Source of the DNA: Rhynchopus euleeides
Taxonomy: Eukaryota; Euglenozoa; Diplonemea; Diplonemida; Diplonemidae
DNA length: 64,000 nucleotides
NCBI GenBank assembly: GCA_963210315.1
Contig: OY723318.1
Span: 1,426,001 to 1,490,000, forward strand
Direction of reading: 5' to 3'
Under the pieces are notes generated by a model. That model was not told the origin of the DNA. It did not search any database and saw only the letters and a program-made list of their open reading frames with translations. Shown here in pieces: positions 21,771 through 31,195 of this stretch; within the stretch, counting starts at the first letter, position 1; each line of letters starts with the position of its first letter. The translations under genes were made by a program, and so were the position numbers.

Positions 21771-24700
21771 ATGATGACGTCCGATGCTTTCATGTGCCTC
21801 CTGCTGATGGAATGCCTCCTGTTCAAGATATTCGAGGATGGGCCACCGCCATGCGCTCCCCGGCCTTCCTTCAACCAACTGGCCCGGGCCAGGGCACGCT
21901 GCAATGGCCCGATTTTTTCATGGCCGAAGACACAAGCCAAACCTTCAACCAACCGGTCCGCGCCGAAGACACAAGCCGAACCTTCAACCGACTGCTCCAC
22001 GCCGAAGACGCAAGCCGAACCTTCAACCGACTGCTCCGCGCCGAAGACACAAGCCGAACCTTCAACCGACTGCTCCGCGCCGAAGACACAAGCTAAACCT
22101 TCAACCGACTGCTCCGCGCCGAAGACACAAGCCGAACCTTCAATCGACTGCTCCACGCTGAAGACACAAGCCAAACCTTCAACCGACTGCTCCGCGCCGA
22201 AGACACAAGCCAAACCCATTCCAGTCCTTCGGGGTGGGTGTGAGGCACAGCCGACGGAAGCGCACGGAGGCGGCCCCAAAAGGGCCGAGTTTTTAAAAGG
22301 GCATTCCTCAAAGAATGTCAAGGTGGGGTACTGGCTGACGACGAGCGACGTGGGGAACCTGCTGGTTCACTACCTGCAGCCCGCTGGTGTAGAAGCAGTG
22401 TCCCGTGTCGCCAACCCCCGGTATGATCCGGTGAAAAACCCGGACGGTACTCGTTTTTTTGAGTACTGCCAGTTCGAGAGCATCACAAAAGGGATGAAGC
22501 GCTATCCAGCTAGTCCCCAGGGTGTGGCGTTCTGGGAGACAAAATCGGAGTGGCAGGGTTGTGTGGTGAACACACACAACAACACAGGCCTCCACTGGGT
22601 CTTTTGTGCTTTCCGGGAGGATGAGTGTATCGTGATTGACGACCACGCGATCATTCACGGTTCTCCACTCGCCAAGAGCCTCGAGCAGAAGTTCAGCACT
22701 GTCCGTGTGGTGTTGAGTGGGATGCAGAAGGACGCGTGGTCGTGTGGGATTCAGGCCGTCCGGCATGCAACACACTTTTTCCCCACACGGATTCATCAGC
22801 TGTCTTCAGCTGCTGATATCGAGCGGGAGGTCCAAGAACGCCAGGCACCCTCCAAAGACGATCTCAAATCTGTGCTCCGTGATCTTCGGGAGCTGTTGGC
22901 TGCGGAGACCGCGTGCGCGATTGTGGTTTCTGCGAGCAACGACGACGCTGGACCGAACGACGACACTACCTCAGAGAACGATGACGCTGACTCAGAGGGC
23001 GGCGCTGGATCGAATGGCAGCTCTGAGAGCACCTGCGACGACGACGACGACGACGACATCGAAAAAGTCTCTGTTCTCGAAGAACTCGAAAAGAACGGCT
23101 CTGATGACGGGAGTGGGGACAGTGGGGAGGGAAGGGAGGAAGGGAACACGGGTGGGGAAGGGAACACGGGTGGGGATACCGAGAGTGCAACGAAGGGGGA
23201 GACCCCTTCCCCGGATATTGTGCTCTCGGTTGAAAACCTAAAGGAGTTTTTGGGGGGGGAAATTAAGCACTGCAGGGCCCCTTCAAAGGTTGGGGATACA
23301 ACCCGCCGGGCCTGCTACACGTCCCACTACAAGCAGGCTGTAGCCTCCTTGTTGTGGGCTGGGCTCCCGGTGATGGAGACCATGCGTGCTTACCTTTTTG
23401 CTCCTCCTACTCCTCCTGGTAACCCTCCTATCCAAGTGAACCGGGACCAGTGTTCGACAACGGCAACTCGTTGGAAGAGAGACTTTCCCAAGGATAAGGC
23501 GATGAAGAGCCTCCCAGCAAATGATGGAAAAACACATGCCAAAAGAAAGGCGGGGGGGGGGAGGTCGTGTTTCTTTCCTGAGGTGGAGGCCCACGTGCTT
23601 AAAGAAGTGGGAGAACGGCGGAAGAACGACTTGCCAACGACGCGCCGCAAAATCAAGGAGCTTGCCATGTCCTTTGTTCCCTTCCCGAAAGGCTTCCAGG
23701 CTTCGGTGGAGTGGATTGACGGTTGGGCCAGGAGAAACAAGTTTCAATTTCGTACTTCGCGCATTGCCAAGCTTTCTCTTGAAAAAGCCCGGGTCCAGTT
23801 GCACAGCTTCTGGTCCACCATCAGACGCCTCTCCATCGGGTCCGAGCTGCTGCACAACCCCTTTGGTACTTTTGACCTGGTTGTGAATGTGGATGAGTCT
23901 GCCTTGTACAAGAGCTCTACCCGCAGGGACAAACTGTTGTGCTACACCACTGACACCAACATCATGGTCGATACCGATGCTGGCAAAAATAGATTTGCCA
24001 CGTTGATTGGTGCTGTCACGTTCAGTGTGAAAGACAGGACCATTCTTGCGACAAAGCAGTCGATCGTTTTTAAAGGTGCGGGCGAGAGGATAAAGAAGGA
24101 GGAGCATCAGATTCACAAAGACTCGGGGGTTAACTGTACTTTCCAGAAAACCGGCTGGGTCAAAGAAGCCGAGTGGCGGTGGTGGATTGACAGCGTCTTG
24201 GCCCCCATTTGCAAAAACAAAAACGTGCTTGTCATTTATGACTCGGCGACAACACACATTGCACCAAAAAATGTTGCGTACTTGCACAGGAAGACGGGGG
24301 CGAAGTCAGCGGTCATTCCAGGTGGGTTGACAGGAACAGTGCAGAACCTTGATGTGCATGCATTTGCACCATTCAAGGCTGCCTTCCACACTCACCTGGA
24401 AGGGCTCAAGGACAAAGCCCGTCTCGAGATGAAGAAATCAACAGCCGAAGGTTTTCGCCAGGATTGTCGCTTCACAGAGAGGTGGTACCGCGAGGCCATG
24501 TGCACCTCTGTTGGAGCTGTTTGGGGAAAGTCGGTGGAAAGTGTGAGGGGGGAGGTGGTAGCCGAGCGCTTGCGGGATATGGGGTACGTGCTGAAGGTGT
24601 CGGGTGAGGAGGACGGGTTCGTGAAGAGCTCCCTTTGTCCGGACCTCACCTTCGCACCAAGCACAGAAACATCCCCTGAGGCTGGTGGTGCGGACCTTGA

Positions 24701-24995
24701 ACCTGGGTTGGACGGGAAGGCAAAAGAGAGCACAGAGAAGCAGTCCACCCAAAAGAAAGTTGTGTCTCAGCCAACCCAACAGTCAAGCATCTTGGCATGG
24801 GCGAAGCCGGTTCGTGTGAACTCTCTCACACAGACACAGCCTTCCCAGTCCTCCCAGTCCTCCCAAAAGAAGCGCGCAGCGTCCCCGACCACCCAGACTC
24901 CCAACAAACACCGCAGGCTCTGCAAAGGGTGTAGGAAGCCTGGGCACAACATGCAGACTTGCCCCAACAAGCCCAAGAACTTGAAGAAGAAGTAA
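21771..24995 (+). CDS. Ulp1-type protease / pogo transposase / CCHC zinc-knuckle fusion, 1074 aa
   Basis: Domains in order: about eight 13-aa repeats (PKTQAEPSTDCSA) at roughly 53-150; a C48 (Ulp1/SENP-like) cysteine protease with His275 (GLHWVFC), Asp290 (VIDD), Gln319 and Cys325 (QKDAWSCG), the full H-D-Q-C set; an acidic Asp/Ser-rich linker (about 400-480); a CENP-B/Tc5-like DNA-binding region (about 600-690, FQASVEWIDGWARRNKFQFR); a DDE_1-type catalytic domain with Asp708 (VNVDES), Asp824 (VIYDSATTH) and Asp861 (VQNLDVHAF), i.e. DD36D; and a CCHC knuckle near 1050-1063 (CKGCRKPGHNMQTC). Transposase of the element should cut and paste at TA; the protease may act on SUMO-like proteins or mature the protein itself (inference). 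ATG 21771 is the first in the frame and lies 95 nt after a pyrimidine tract ending in GTGCAG (21671-21676). No stop or frameshift interrupts it, so it may be active. Confidence 0.9.
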   Translation: MMTSDAFMCLLLMECLLFKIFEDGPPPCAPRPSFNQLARARARCNGPIFSWPKTQAKPSTNRSAPKTQAEPSTDCSTPKTQAEPSTDCSAPKTQAEPSTDCSAPKTQAKPSTDCSAPKTQAEPSIDCSTLKTQAKPSTDCSAPKTQAKPIPVLRGGCEAQPTEAHGGGPKRAEFLKGHSSKNVKVGYWLTTSDVGNLLVHYLQPAGVEAVSRVANPRYDPVKNPDGTRFFEYCQFESITKGMKRYPASPQGVAFWETKSEWQGCVVNTHNNTGLHWVFCAFREDECIVIDDHAIIHGSPLAKSLEQKFSTVRVVLSGMQKDAWSCGIQAVRHATHFFPTRIHQLSSAADIEREVQERQAPSKDDLKSVLRDLRELLAAETACAIVVSASNDDAGPNDDTTSENDDADSEGGAGSNGSSESTCDDDDDDDIEKVSVLEELEKNGSDDGSGDSGEGREEGNTGGEGNTGGDTESATKGETPSPDIVLSVENLKEFLGGEIKHCRAPSKVGDTTRRACYTSHYKQAVASLLWAGLPVMETMRAYLFAPPTPPGNPPIQVNRDQCSTTATRWKRDFPKDKAMKSLPANDGKTHAKRKAGGGRSCFFPEVEAHVLKEVGERRKNDLPTTRRKIKELAMSFVPFPKGFQASVEWIDGWARRNKFQFRTSRIAKLSLEKARVQLHSFWSTIRRLSIGSELLHNPFGTFDLVVNVDESALYKSSTRRDKLLCYTTDTNIMVDTDAGKNRFATLIGAVTFSVKDRTILATKQSIVFKGAGERIKKEEHQIHKDSGVNCTFQKTGWVKEAEWRWWIDSVLAPICKNKNVLVIYDSATTHIAPKNVAYLHRKTGAKSAVIPGGLTGTVQNLDVHAFAPFKAAFHTHLEGLKDKARLEMKKSTAEGFRQDCRFTERWYREAMCTSVGAVWGKSVESVRGEVVAERLRDMGYVLKVSGEEDGFVKSSLCPDLTFAPSTETSPEAGGADLEPGLDGKAKESTEKQSTQKKVVSQPTQQSSILAWAKPVRVNSLTQTQPSQSSQSSQKKRAASPTTQTPNKHRRLCKGCRKPGHNMQTCPNKPKNLKKK
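21930..22222 (+). repeat. 39-bp in-frame repeats within the fusion gene
   Basis: Eight or so units of CCGAAGACACAAGCCGAACC plus TTCAACCGACTGCTC, encoding PKTQAEPSTDCSA. Because the unit is 39 bp, copy-number changes keep the frame; copies differ by single bases. Confidence 0.9.
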
Positions 24996-25464
24996 GTTGG
25001 GGCGTGCTGGTTGTGGCTTGTCTTTTTCACATCTTTTTTTTAAGCATCAACGCACCAACCAACCACCGACAGTGAAGCTGACAGCTCTGATGAACTGTGT
25101 ATGCTTTCACTAACTCAACAAGAATGTCAACCAGGGGGGGCACCAGAGGGGGGGGGGGGGGCAATACAAATCAAAACGGTACGAAACCAAATGAGGGGCG
25201 AGTGGTAGGACGAGAACAGAGCGGATACTCGACCGGAAGGCAGAAGAAGTGAGAGACGGACGACAGCAGTGACCAGCGCGCCCCTGGTGGACCAAACAGC
25301 CCCGCAGAGCCCCTGCAAACAGCGTTTTTAGGAAAAGTTGAATAGACGTACTAAGTACGTCTATTCGCTCGCAAACTATTTATTAATTTTCTGGCGAGGT
25401 CGATTTAGGCCCGCGCGTTCGCCGAATAGTAGTACTAAGTACGTTTATTTGACCCCCCCCTGTA

Positions 25465-25884
25465 AAGATTTATCTTTAATGTTTTTACTCTAACCCACCC
25501 GCTGTCGTAACGCCCCCCCACCCACCCACCCTCCCCCCCCGCCCCCCCCTCTCGACCCACCCTTCCACACCGTAACCTGCTGCTTCCACCCGTTACCTGC
25601 TGGGGGCTCCATAGGGTACTCTGCTGGGGTACACCGGGTAAAAGTGTGTTTGCTATTTTAAAACGCAAGCTCCCGACATGTTAGGTGTATAGGATTTCAT
25701 GTTTTGGGACATCTGAGTCCACGGTGACCATGCTCCATCCAACGTAAAGTTCTAGGAATTATTTAAATGGCAAACAGAAAAACCGGTTTTTTGGTCATTT
25801 TTGGCCTTTTCGCTGGTTGGGGGGGTCAAAACCGCCCGGCCCCAGGTGGTCCCTGGAGGGGGGGTCTGGTCCCGGATGAGAAAG
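25465..25884. other. Left-end sequence of the outer element, no gene
   Basis: C-rich tract (25500-25560) and AT-rich remainder; no ORF or motif recognised. Confidence 0.35.
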
Positions 25885-26330
25885 TCCTCCTGTCCTGAGA
25901 GGAGTCCTGTACTAAGAGGAGTGCTGTACTGAGAGGAGTCCTGTACTGAGAAAGTCCTCCTGTACTAAGAGGAGTCCTGTCCTGAGAGGAGTGCTGTACT
26001 GAGAGGAGTCCTGTACTGAGAAAGTCCTCCTGTACTAAGAGGAGTCCTGTACTACGCAGAAAAACCGGTTTTTGTTTTGGCCATTTTTGGTCTTTTCGCT
26101 GGTTGGAGGAGGAAATCTTGCAAATGCTATGTGACTTCTGGGGGGGCAGATTCTCGGTTTTTCAGGAGTCCTGTACTGAGAAGGTCCTCCTGGACTGTAA
26201 GGAGTCCTGTCCTGAGAGGAGTCCTGTACTGAGAAAGTCCTCCTGTACTAAGAGGAGTGCTGTCCTGAGAGGAGTCCTGTACTGAGAAAGTCCTCCTGTA
26301 CTGACACTGCCCTCTTGTACTGAGACCTCC
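25885..26330. repeat. GAGTCCTGTACTGAGA tandem repeat
   Basis: Irregular ~20-25-bp units GAGTCCTGTACTGAGA and AAGTCCTCCTGTACTAAGAG in two blocks separated by an AACCGGTTTTTTGG-like spacer that is itself repeated (25785-25815 and 26060-26105). Confidence 0.8.
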
Positions 26331-26394
26331 TGGAGTGGTAGAATAGTTAGCAACGTGGAGCGAGGGGGCGGGGAAATCTTTAATGACCTTCCCC

Positions 26395-26860
26395 CAAATT
26401 TACCCCCTCCACTGGGTAGTGGGGGGGTAATTTGCCACCCCCTTTGCCTGGTAGGGGGGTAATTTACCCCCCCGACCTGGTCAGAGGGGGTAAATTTACC
26501 CCCCACCAGGCTAAGGGGGTAAATTACCCCCCTGGCCCTCCCCAGCAAAGGGGGGTAATTTCTTCCCGCTCTTACTGGGGGGTAATTTACCCCCCTCCCA
26601 GGCCAAAGGGGTAGTTGCCATCCCTTTACCCGTAGGGGGGGTAAATTTACCCCCTTGTACTGGGGAGGGGGGTAATTTACCCCCCTACCCACCACCAGAG
26701 AAGGGGGTAAATTACCCCCCAGTAAGGGAGGGGGCAATTTACCCCCCCTTGACTGGGGAGGGCCAGGGGGGTAATTTACCCCCTCCCCGGGCAAAGGGGT
26801 GGCACATATACCCCCCTTTGCCTGGAAGGGGGGGTAAATTACCCCCCAGTTACCCCCCCA
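26395..26860. repeat. GGGGTAAATTTACCCCC palindrome array
   Basis: About a dozen short palindromes of the form GGGGTAA(A)TTTACCCCCC spaced 20-50 bp. The same motif forms both ends of the outer element, so the array may be an amplified transposase-binding or terminal sequence. Confidence 0.8.
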
Positions 26861-27119
26861 CTACACGGTGGACTCCAGCGGGGGTAGGGTAACCCTTTTC
26901 GGGAGTCTCAACTAGGGGGAGTCCAACTCCCGCTAGCGGGAGTCTATACTCCCGCTAGCGGGAGTCTGACTCCCCCTAGCGGGAGTCTTTTCACCTATTT
27001 TCACTCATTTTTCCCATGATACCTATGCAATGTGGCACTCGTCACTGAAGTACAGCCACACACACACACACCAAACGGACGTTTCCACCCATCCCAGCTC
27101 GCAGACCTGATTCACAAAA

Positions 27120-28121
27120 ATGGGGAAGACGACAACGAAGCCGGCAGTGAAGGTGGCAGCGAAGCCGGCGGCGAAGTCGAGTAAGAAGAAGAAGAGCGCA
27201 GAGAGTCCCGAGGCTGCGGAGGCGACGAACATTGTGGCTGATTTTTGCACGGCCTTCCTCGTTAAAAAAGGGGGAAGTGTGCTGACACTGGGATCCATTA
27301 GAAGGCTCCTAGCAACGGTGTTGACCGGCAAGGAGATCAACAAGCACAGCCCCCAGGTGGCCAACGCCATCACCGCCGTATTCCCTGACATGGACAAGCT
27401 CGCTGTGAGGGAGGTCGAGATGATGCAGAAGGACGGCACCCTCCCCGCCACCTACAGGGTTGAGGTGAAGCGCGGGAAGGTGCAAGACACCAAGTTGGTG
27501 GGTGTCACCCTCAAGCCAAAGATGCCCTTGGCTTGGGCGGAGGAGGGCCACAAGAAGAATCCGCTGTACCAGCGGGTCCTTGCTGCGCTTGCCCCGGCCT
27601 ACAAGGAGGTCGAGATGAACAACGTGTACACTGCCGTGCAGCAGGAGGAGGATACTACGACGAAGAATGTGATGCAGCACTTCCCGGTGGTCACCCCGTT
27701 GCCTGGGGCAGCCAACGTGCATGTGGTGATGCTCGAGGGGCTGTTGACCCGGGTTGAGTTTTCAGTGACAGGCCTGCAGGTGTCGCTGACGTGTCTTCGC
27801 GTGGTCCACGAGGGTTCGACAATCCCCAGCGGCACATACACCGCCACCTATTTCCTCCCCAGGAGCCCTGCCGATGGCGAGCCCATCACCTGCGAGCAGG
27901 TGGAGGGGCAGTTGGCCCTGTGGAAGGTCACCGTTCCTTTGGAACAGCCCCGCGCCACGGTGACCGGCTCAGGCCAGGCCAACACCTCCACCGTGGGGAG
28001 GTACAAGGACCTGCTGGGGATCGACCTCGCACAGCCTGAGGTCCCCGACACAGAGGAAGAAGCCCCTCCGAGCATCCCGCAGGCCATCACAGTGGAGGAG
28101 GACGACATGGACACCCTCTGA
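27120..28121 (+). CDS. Element-borne protein of unknown function, Lys/Ala-rich N terminus
   Basis: A 333-aa protein I do not recognise. Residues 1-35 are Lys/Ala/Pro-rich (KPAVKVAAKPAAKSSKKKKS), like a DNA-binding or nuclear-localisation tail. Residues about 40-120 look like a compact helical domain (VADFCTAFLVKKGGSVLTLG ... INKHSPQVANAITAVFPDMD). The rest is mixed alpha/beta, ending in an acidic tail (DTEEEAPP, VEEDDMDTL). ATG 27120 follows pyrimidine-AG sequences at 27096-27104, a plausible trans-splice acceptor. It is the first of two genes inside the 160-bp inverted repeats and ends 203 nt before the second gene, so it is likely a transposition accessory or DNA-binding partner of the downstream protein (inference). 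No frame disruption. Confidence 0.6.
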   Translation: MGKTTTKPAVKVAAKPAAKSSKKKKSAESPEAAEATNIVADFCTAFLVKKGGSVLTLGSIRRLLATVLTGKEINKHSPQVANAITAVFPDMDKLAVREVEMMQKDGTLPATYRVEVKRGKVQDTKLVGVTLKPKMPLAWAEEGHKKNPLYQRVLAALAPAYKEVEMNNVYTAVQQEEDTTTKNVMQHFPVVTPLPGAANVHVVMLEGLLTRVEFSVTGLQVSLTCLRVVHEGSTIPSGTYTATYFLPRSPADGEPITCEQVEGQLALWKVTVPLEQPRATVTGSGQANTSTVGRYKDLLGIDLAQPEVPDTEEEAPPSIPQAITVEEDDMDTL

Positions 28122-28324
28122 GGGAAGCTGGCTGTGCATCAGCCTGCGGAAGTTGAATGATCAGACTGTCATGGAAGCCACAAACCCCACACTCCAAAAC
28201 ATCGACAGTTTTTTCGCTTGGCTACATCTGACGTGGTGTGTGTGTTGCAACCTTATTCGGCTCCACTCACACTCGCTCTCACAGGTGTCACAGGGGGTAT
28301 TTTCAAGACCCATGCCATCGAACC

Positions 28325-30082
28325 ATGTCGAATGCAAATGAAGCGAAGAGTGTCGGGGAGACTCTTGCTGCCAACCGGCATGCCCTTCGGATGTCTCAAC
28401 GGACACTCGCCAAGGTCAACCAGCTTCATAAGGAGCGTGTTGGTGAGAACCTGGGTGTGTCACGAAAGCGACTCCGCGAAATGGAGAAGCCTGCCTGCGA
28501 ACGTGTTGAATGGCGCCTTTCCCGTGGTTTGCTCGGGGCATTTGAGTTCCTCGAAGAAGAGGCGGGAGAATCATCGACAATGCAGTGTAGCGTGCCACTT
28601 CTCGGCGTCATGTACACGGACGGATACACGCCACGTAATTCATTACGTTCCGATAACGCACGTGTCCGTCTGTCTCTCGGGGTCATCAATCCCGAAAACA
28701 CGATGACTGCGCCGGGTATTACTTTCTCAGACCTTCCGAAAGGTGATCACAAGCTGTTCCAAAATCACGCGTTGCTGCAACAGATCATGAGGCTGCACAA
28801 AGCGAAAATCTTCCGAGGGGTGCATGTCGCGAGTGTGTCCATAGCAAGAATAACCGCCGACCATGCTGAGCAGTGGGCAACAATGAGGCGATGCGGGGGG
28901 CGAGGGCACCGATGCTCACTGTGCGACATCCCAGAAGAACGCTGGTATCAACAGGTGCATCGATACCCGCACCTGACTCTCTCTGAGATAAAAGAGGCTG
29001 GCTACCCCTCCCTCTTGGCAGGTGTGCTTCCCAATGCCCGCTACGTCACCCCAGCACTCCATGACTGCAAGGGGCTCGCCATGCGGCTGATCAGGGTACT
29101 GGATGAGACAACAAAAAAATATTCGACAAGACCTGTACAAACCTTGCACTGAATGTGTCGCAGAATGGGACAGGTGCTCAGTTCCGGAAGGTCGTGCTTG
29201 CCTGTCACAGGACACACCTACAAGGGCTTGTTCCGCTACCTCTTTGTCTCCCTTGCAGACCTCATGCATTTCCGGTATGCAGACATCCCCTGGCACTTCT
29301 GGGGATGCAAGGATGAGTCAGCCCGGATTCCCTTCTTGCGTGCTCGGATCTCAGGGCATATATTTCACTGGTTGATGGAGCATGCCGAAAAGGGATCAAC
29401 GCGCAATGCCTACGTACACAGTCTCCATCATTGGTGGGCTCCAGAAGATGCAGTGCCTCTGCAGAACAACGACGAATTTGAAGAAGCAGAGAACGGACAT
29501 CGCAAGAAAGATGCCGTTACAATCGCCAGCTCCGCAACTTACGAGAGAGATCTTGCAATGGCAGAAGAGAAGCGGCGCGAATCGGGCATGCCTTGGAAGG
29601 TTGCGCACCTGTCGCAGGACGGGATCCTCGGGCATAGAGAAGTCATTCTGTGTCCGTGTCTGCACACCCGACACGCTCATAGATTGGCTGTGTATGTTCT
29701 TTGCACACAGTTGACACAGCTGCAGAACGGGTTTGTGCACTGCAACACACAGGACTTCGTTGAACCCAGCAGCGCGCCCTACTTCCTGTTCCGGTTCCCC
29801 GAAGGACACCGCAAATTATCGCTCTGCTTGTGCAAAATGCCAATCCCGCTGGGGGCGACTTTCACACCATTCGTGTCATCCGAGGCGACTTTGAGCACGC
29901 TTGACCAACGCGCACAGCAGGAGGGGGATGACAGTTCTGACGAAGAAGATGAGGAAAGCCTGCAGGATGGTTTGTCTTGCCCAAGGTGTAACACAACTAC
30001 GACAGGCGACGGCCGCACTTTGACACCTCAAATTCTAACCGCTCACCTCCGCAGGTGCAGCCGCTACCAGGAGGATAGGTAG
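28325..30082 (+). CDS. Transposase-like protein split by an in-frame TGA
   Basis: Two ORFs in the same frame, 275 aa (28325-29152) and 309 aa (29153-30082), are separated only by TGA. Residues 94-101 (GVMYTDGY, Asp99), 175-180 (ARITADH, Asp179) and a following CxxC (CSLC, 197-200) resemble the spacing of Tnp2/CACTA-like DDE transposases, where DGF/Y, AD and a zinc CxxC occur in this order; this is a tentative match. The second part has an acidic segment (about 245-270) and a C-terminal CPRC...HLRRC zinc-finger-like motif. Just around the TGA an alternative frame also reads like protein, so a local frame disturbance is likely in addition. The gene is probably inactive, or it uses readthrough or splicing. 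An origin as an unrelated element gene cannot be excluded. Confidence 0.5.
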
Positions 30083-30750
30083 GTAGTCCAGAGTCCGGGG
30101 AAACTGACAGAAGCAAAACAAGCCCCTCCCCATCCCTCTTCCACCTTCCCCCCGCATGATTTTACCCCCCACGCCAGTAGACTGTAACTATATCATGGGA
30201 AAAATGGATGAAAATAGGTGAAAAGACTCCCGCTAGGGGGAGTCAGACTCCCCCTAGCGGGAGTATAGACTCCCGCTAGCGGGAGTCTTTGACACCCTCT
30301 CAGACTCCCGCTCCCAGACTCCCGCTAGGGCCGCTGGAGTCCACCGTGTACCCAGTCAGAAGGGGGGTAATTTACCCCCCCTTTGCCGCCAGGGGAGGGT
30401 AACTGGCCGTGAGGTAGGCACCACACACCCCACCGCATGCATGTGACAGGACCAATCATGCCGAACGAAGTGCCCGAGGGCCTGGGTGAGATCAGGGTAG
30501 GTCACCCACAGGCCCTGGGCGCCCTCTCACCCCCCTATGGCCGACCAAAAAAACCGGCCACCCCAGAACATGGTAATTTACCCCCCCCCCCCTTGACCCG
30601 TAATTTACCCCCCCCCCTTATATTACCCCCCTTTTCCCAAAATTTCCGGTCAGGCGACCCAAAGGGGGGGGGTAAATGACCACGAATAGGACTGATGAGT
30701 TATTTAATATTATGACCTAAAACAAGCCGCCTTTTTGGCGTCGCCCAGCA

Positions 30751-30979
30751 CTCGCACCACCCTCGACCACCGTCGACCACCCTCGACCACCCTCGCCCAC
30801 CGTCGCCCACCCTCGACCACCCTCGACCACCGTCGACCACTCGCGCCCACCCTCGCCCACCCTCGCCCACACTCGCCCACCCTCGCCCACCGTCGACCAC
30901 CGTCGCCCACCCTCGCCCACCCTCGCCCACCCTCGCCCACCCTCGTCCACCCTCGTCCACCCTCGTCCACCCTCGCCCA
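30751..30979 (+). repeat. 10-bp minisatellite CCACCCTCGM
   Basis: About 23 units of CCACCCTCGC/CCACCCTCGA. A second block of the same unit lies at 32067-32272 next to the duplicated end. Long ORFs through it (VGEGGRGWARV...) are repeat artefacts. Confidence 0.92.
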
Positions 30980-31195
30980 AGTTGGCTGTTTTCTGGTGGG
31001 GTTAAACCGTTTGTACTGTACTTGGGCATTACCCTCTTGTGTCCCACCACTTCCTCCTGGACCAGCCACAGCCAATCAAAGTATACCCATCGAGCCCACC
31101 AAACCGCGGCAGCACTGGGTCTGGAGGCAGCGGTCGCAAGGTTTTGACGCAACGCAACCCTGCAGGATTTGGGCCCATATGGTGACCCCCAGTCA

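Larger units (their letters stand above)
21033..25462 (+). mobile_element. Autonomous pogo-like transposon with Ulp1 protease fusion, TA-flanked
   Basis: Ends are CAGGGGGGGGTCAAATAAAC (21033) and GTTTATTTGACCCCCCCCTG (25462), both next to TA (21031-21032, 25463-25464). Subterminal sites GAATAGTAGTACTTA occur three times on the left (21065-21145) and as inverted forms on the right (25330-25450). A single long + strand gene fills the centre. It lies inside the left end of the outer element, so it is younger than that element. Ends, target dinucleotide and DDD domain agree on the Tc1/mariner/pogo superfamily. Confidence 0.9.
26862..30350. mobile_element. 3.5-kb element with 160-bp inverted repeats and two genes
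   Basis: Left repeat 26862-27021 (ACACGGTGGACTCCAGCGG ... TTTTTCCCATGATA) is complementary to 30191-30350. Each repeat carries three or four palindromes GACTCCCGCTAGCGGGAGTC. Two + strand ORF sets lie between (27120-28121, 28325-30082). It could be an independent element nested in the 20.85-30.69 kb composite, or the core of that composite; no clear target duplication at the inner ends. Confidence 0.65.
20852..30694. mobile_element. Outer composite element, ends CAGTCCTATTCGTGG
   Basis: CAGTCCTATTCGTGGTAATT at the left (20852) is mirrored by CCACGAATAGGACTG at the right (30680-30694). Both ends continue inward with GGTAATTTACCCCC-type repeats, and AT lies on both outer flanks. It contains two further elements (21033-25462 and 26862-30350). 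If the inner 160-bp inverted repeats are subterminal repeats rather than a separate element, the genes at 27.1-30.1 kb would be its own. Confidence 0.7.
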
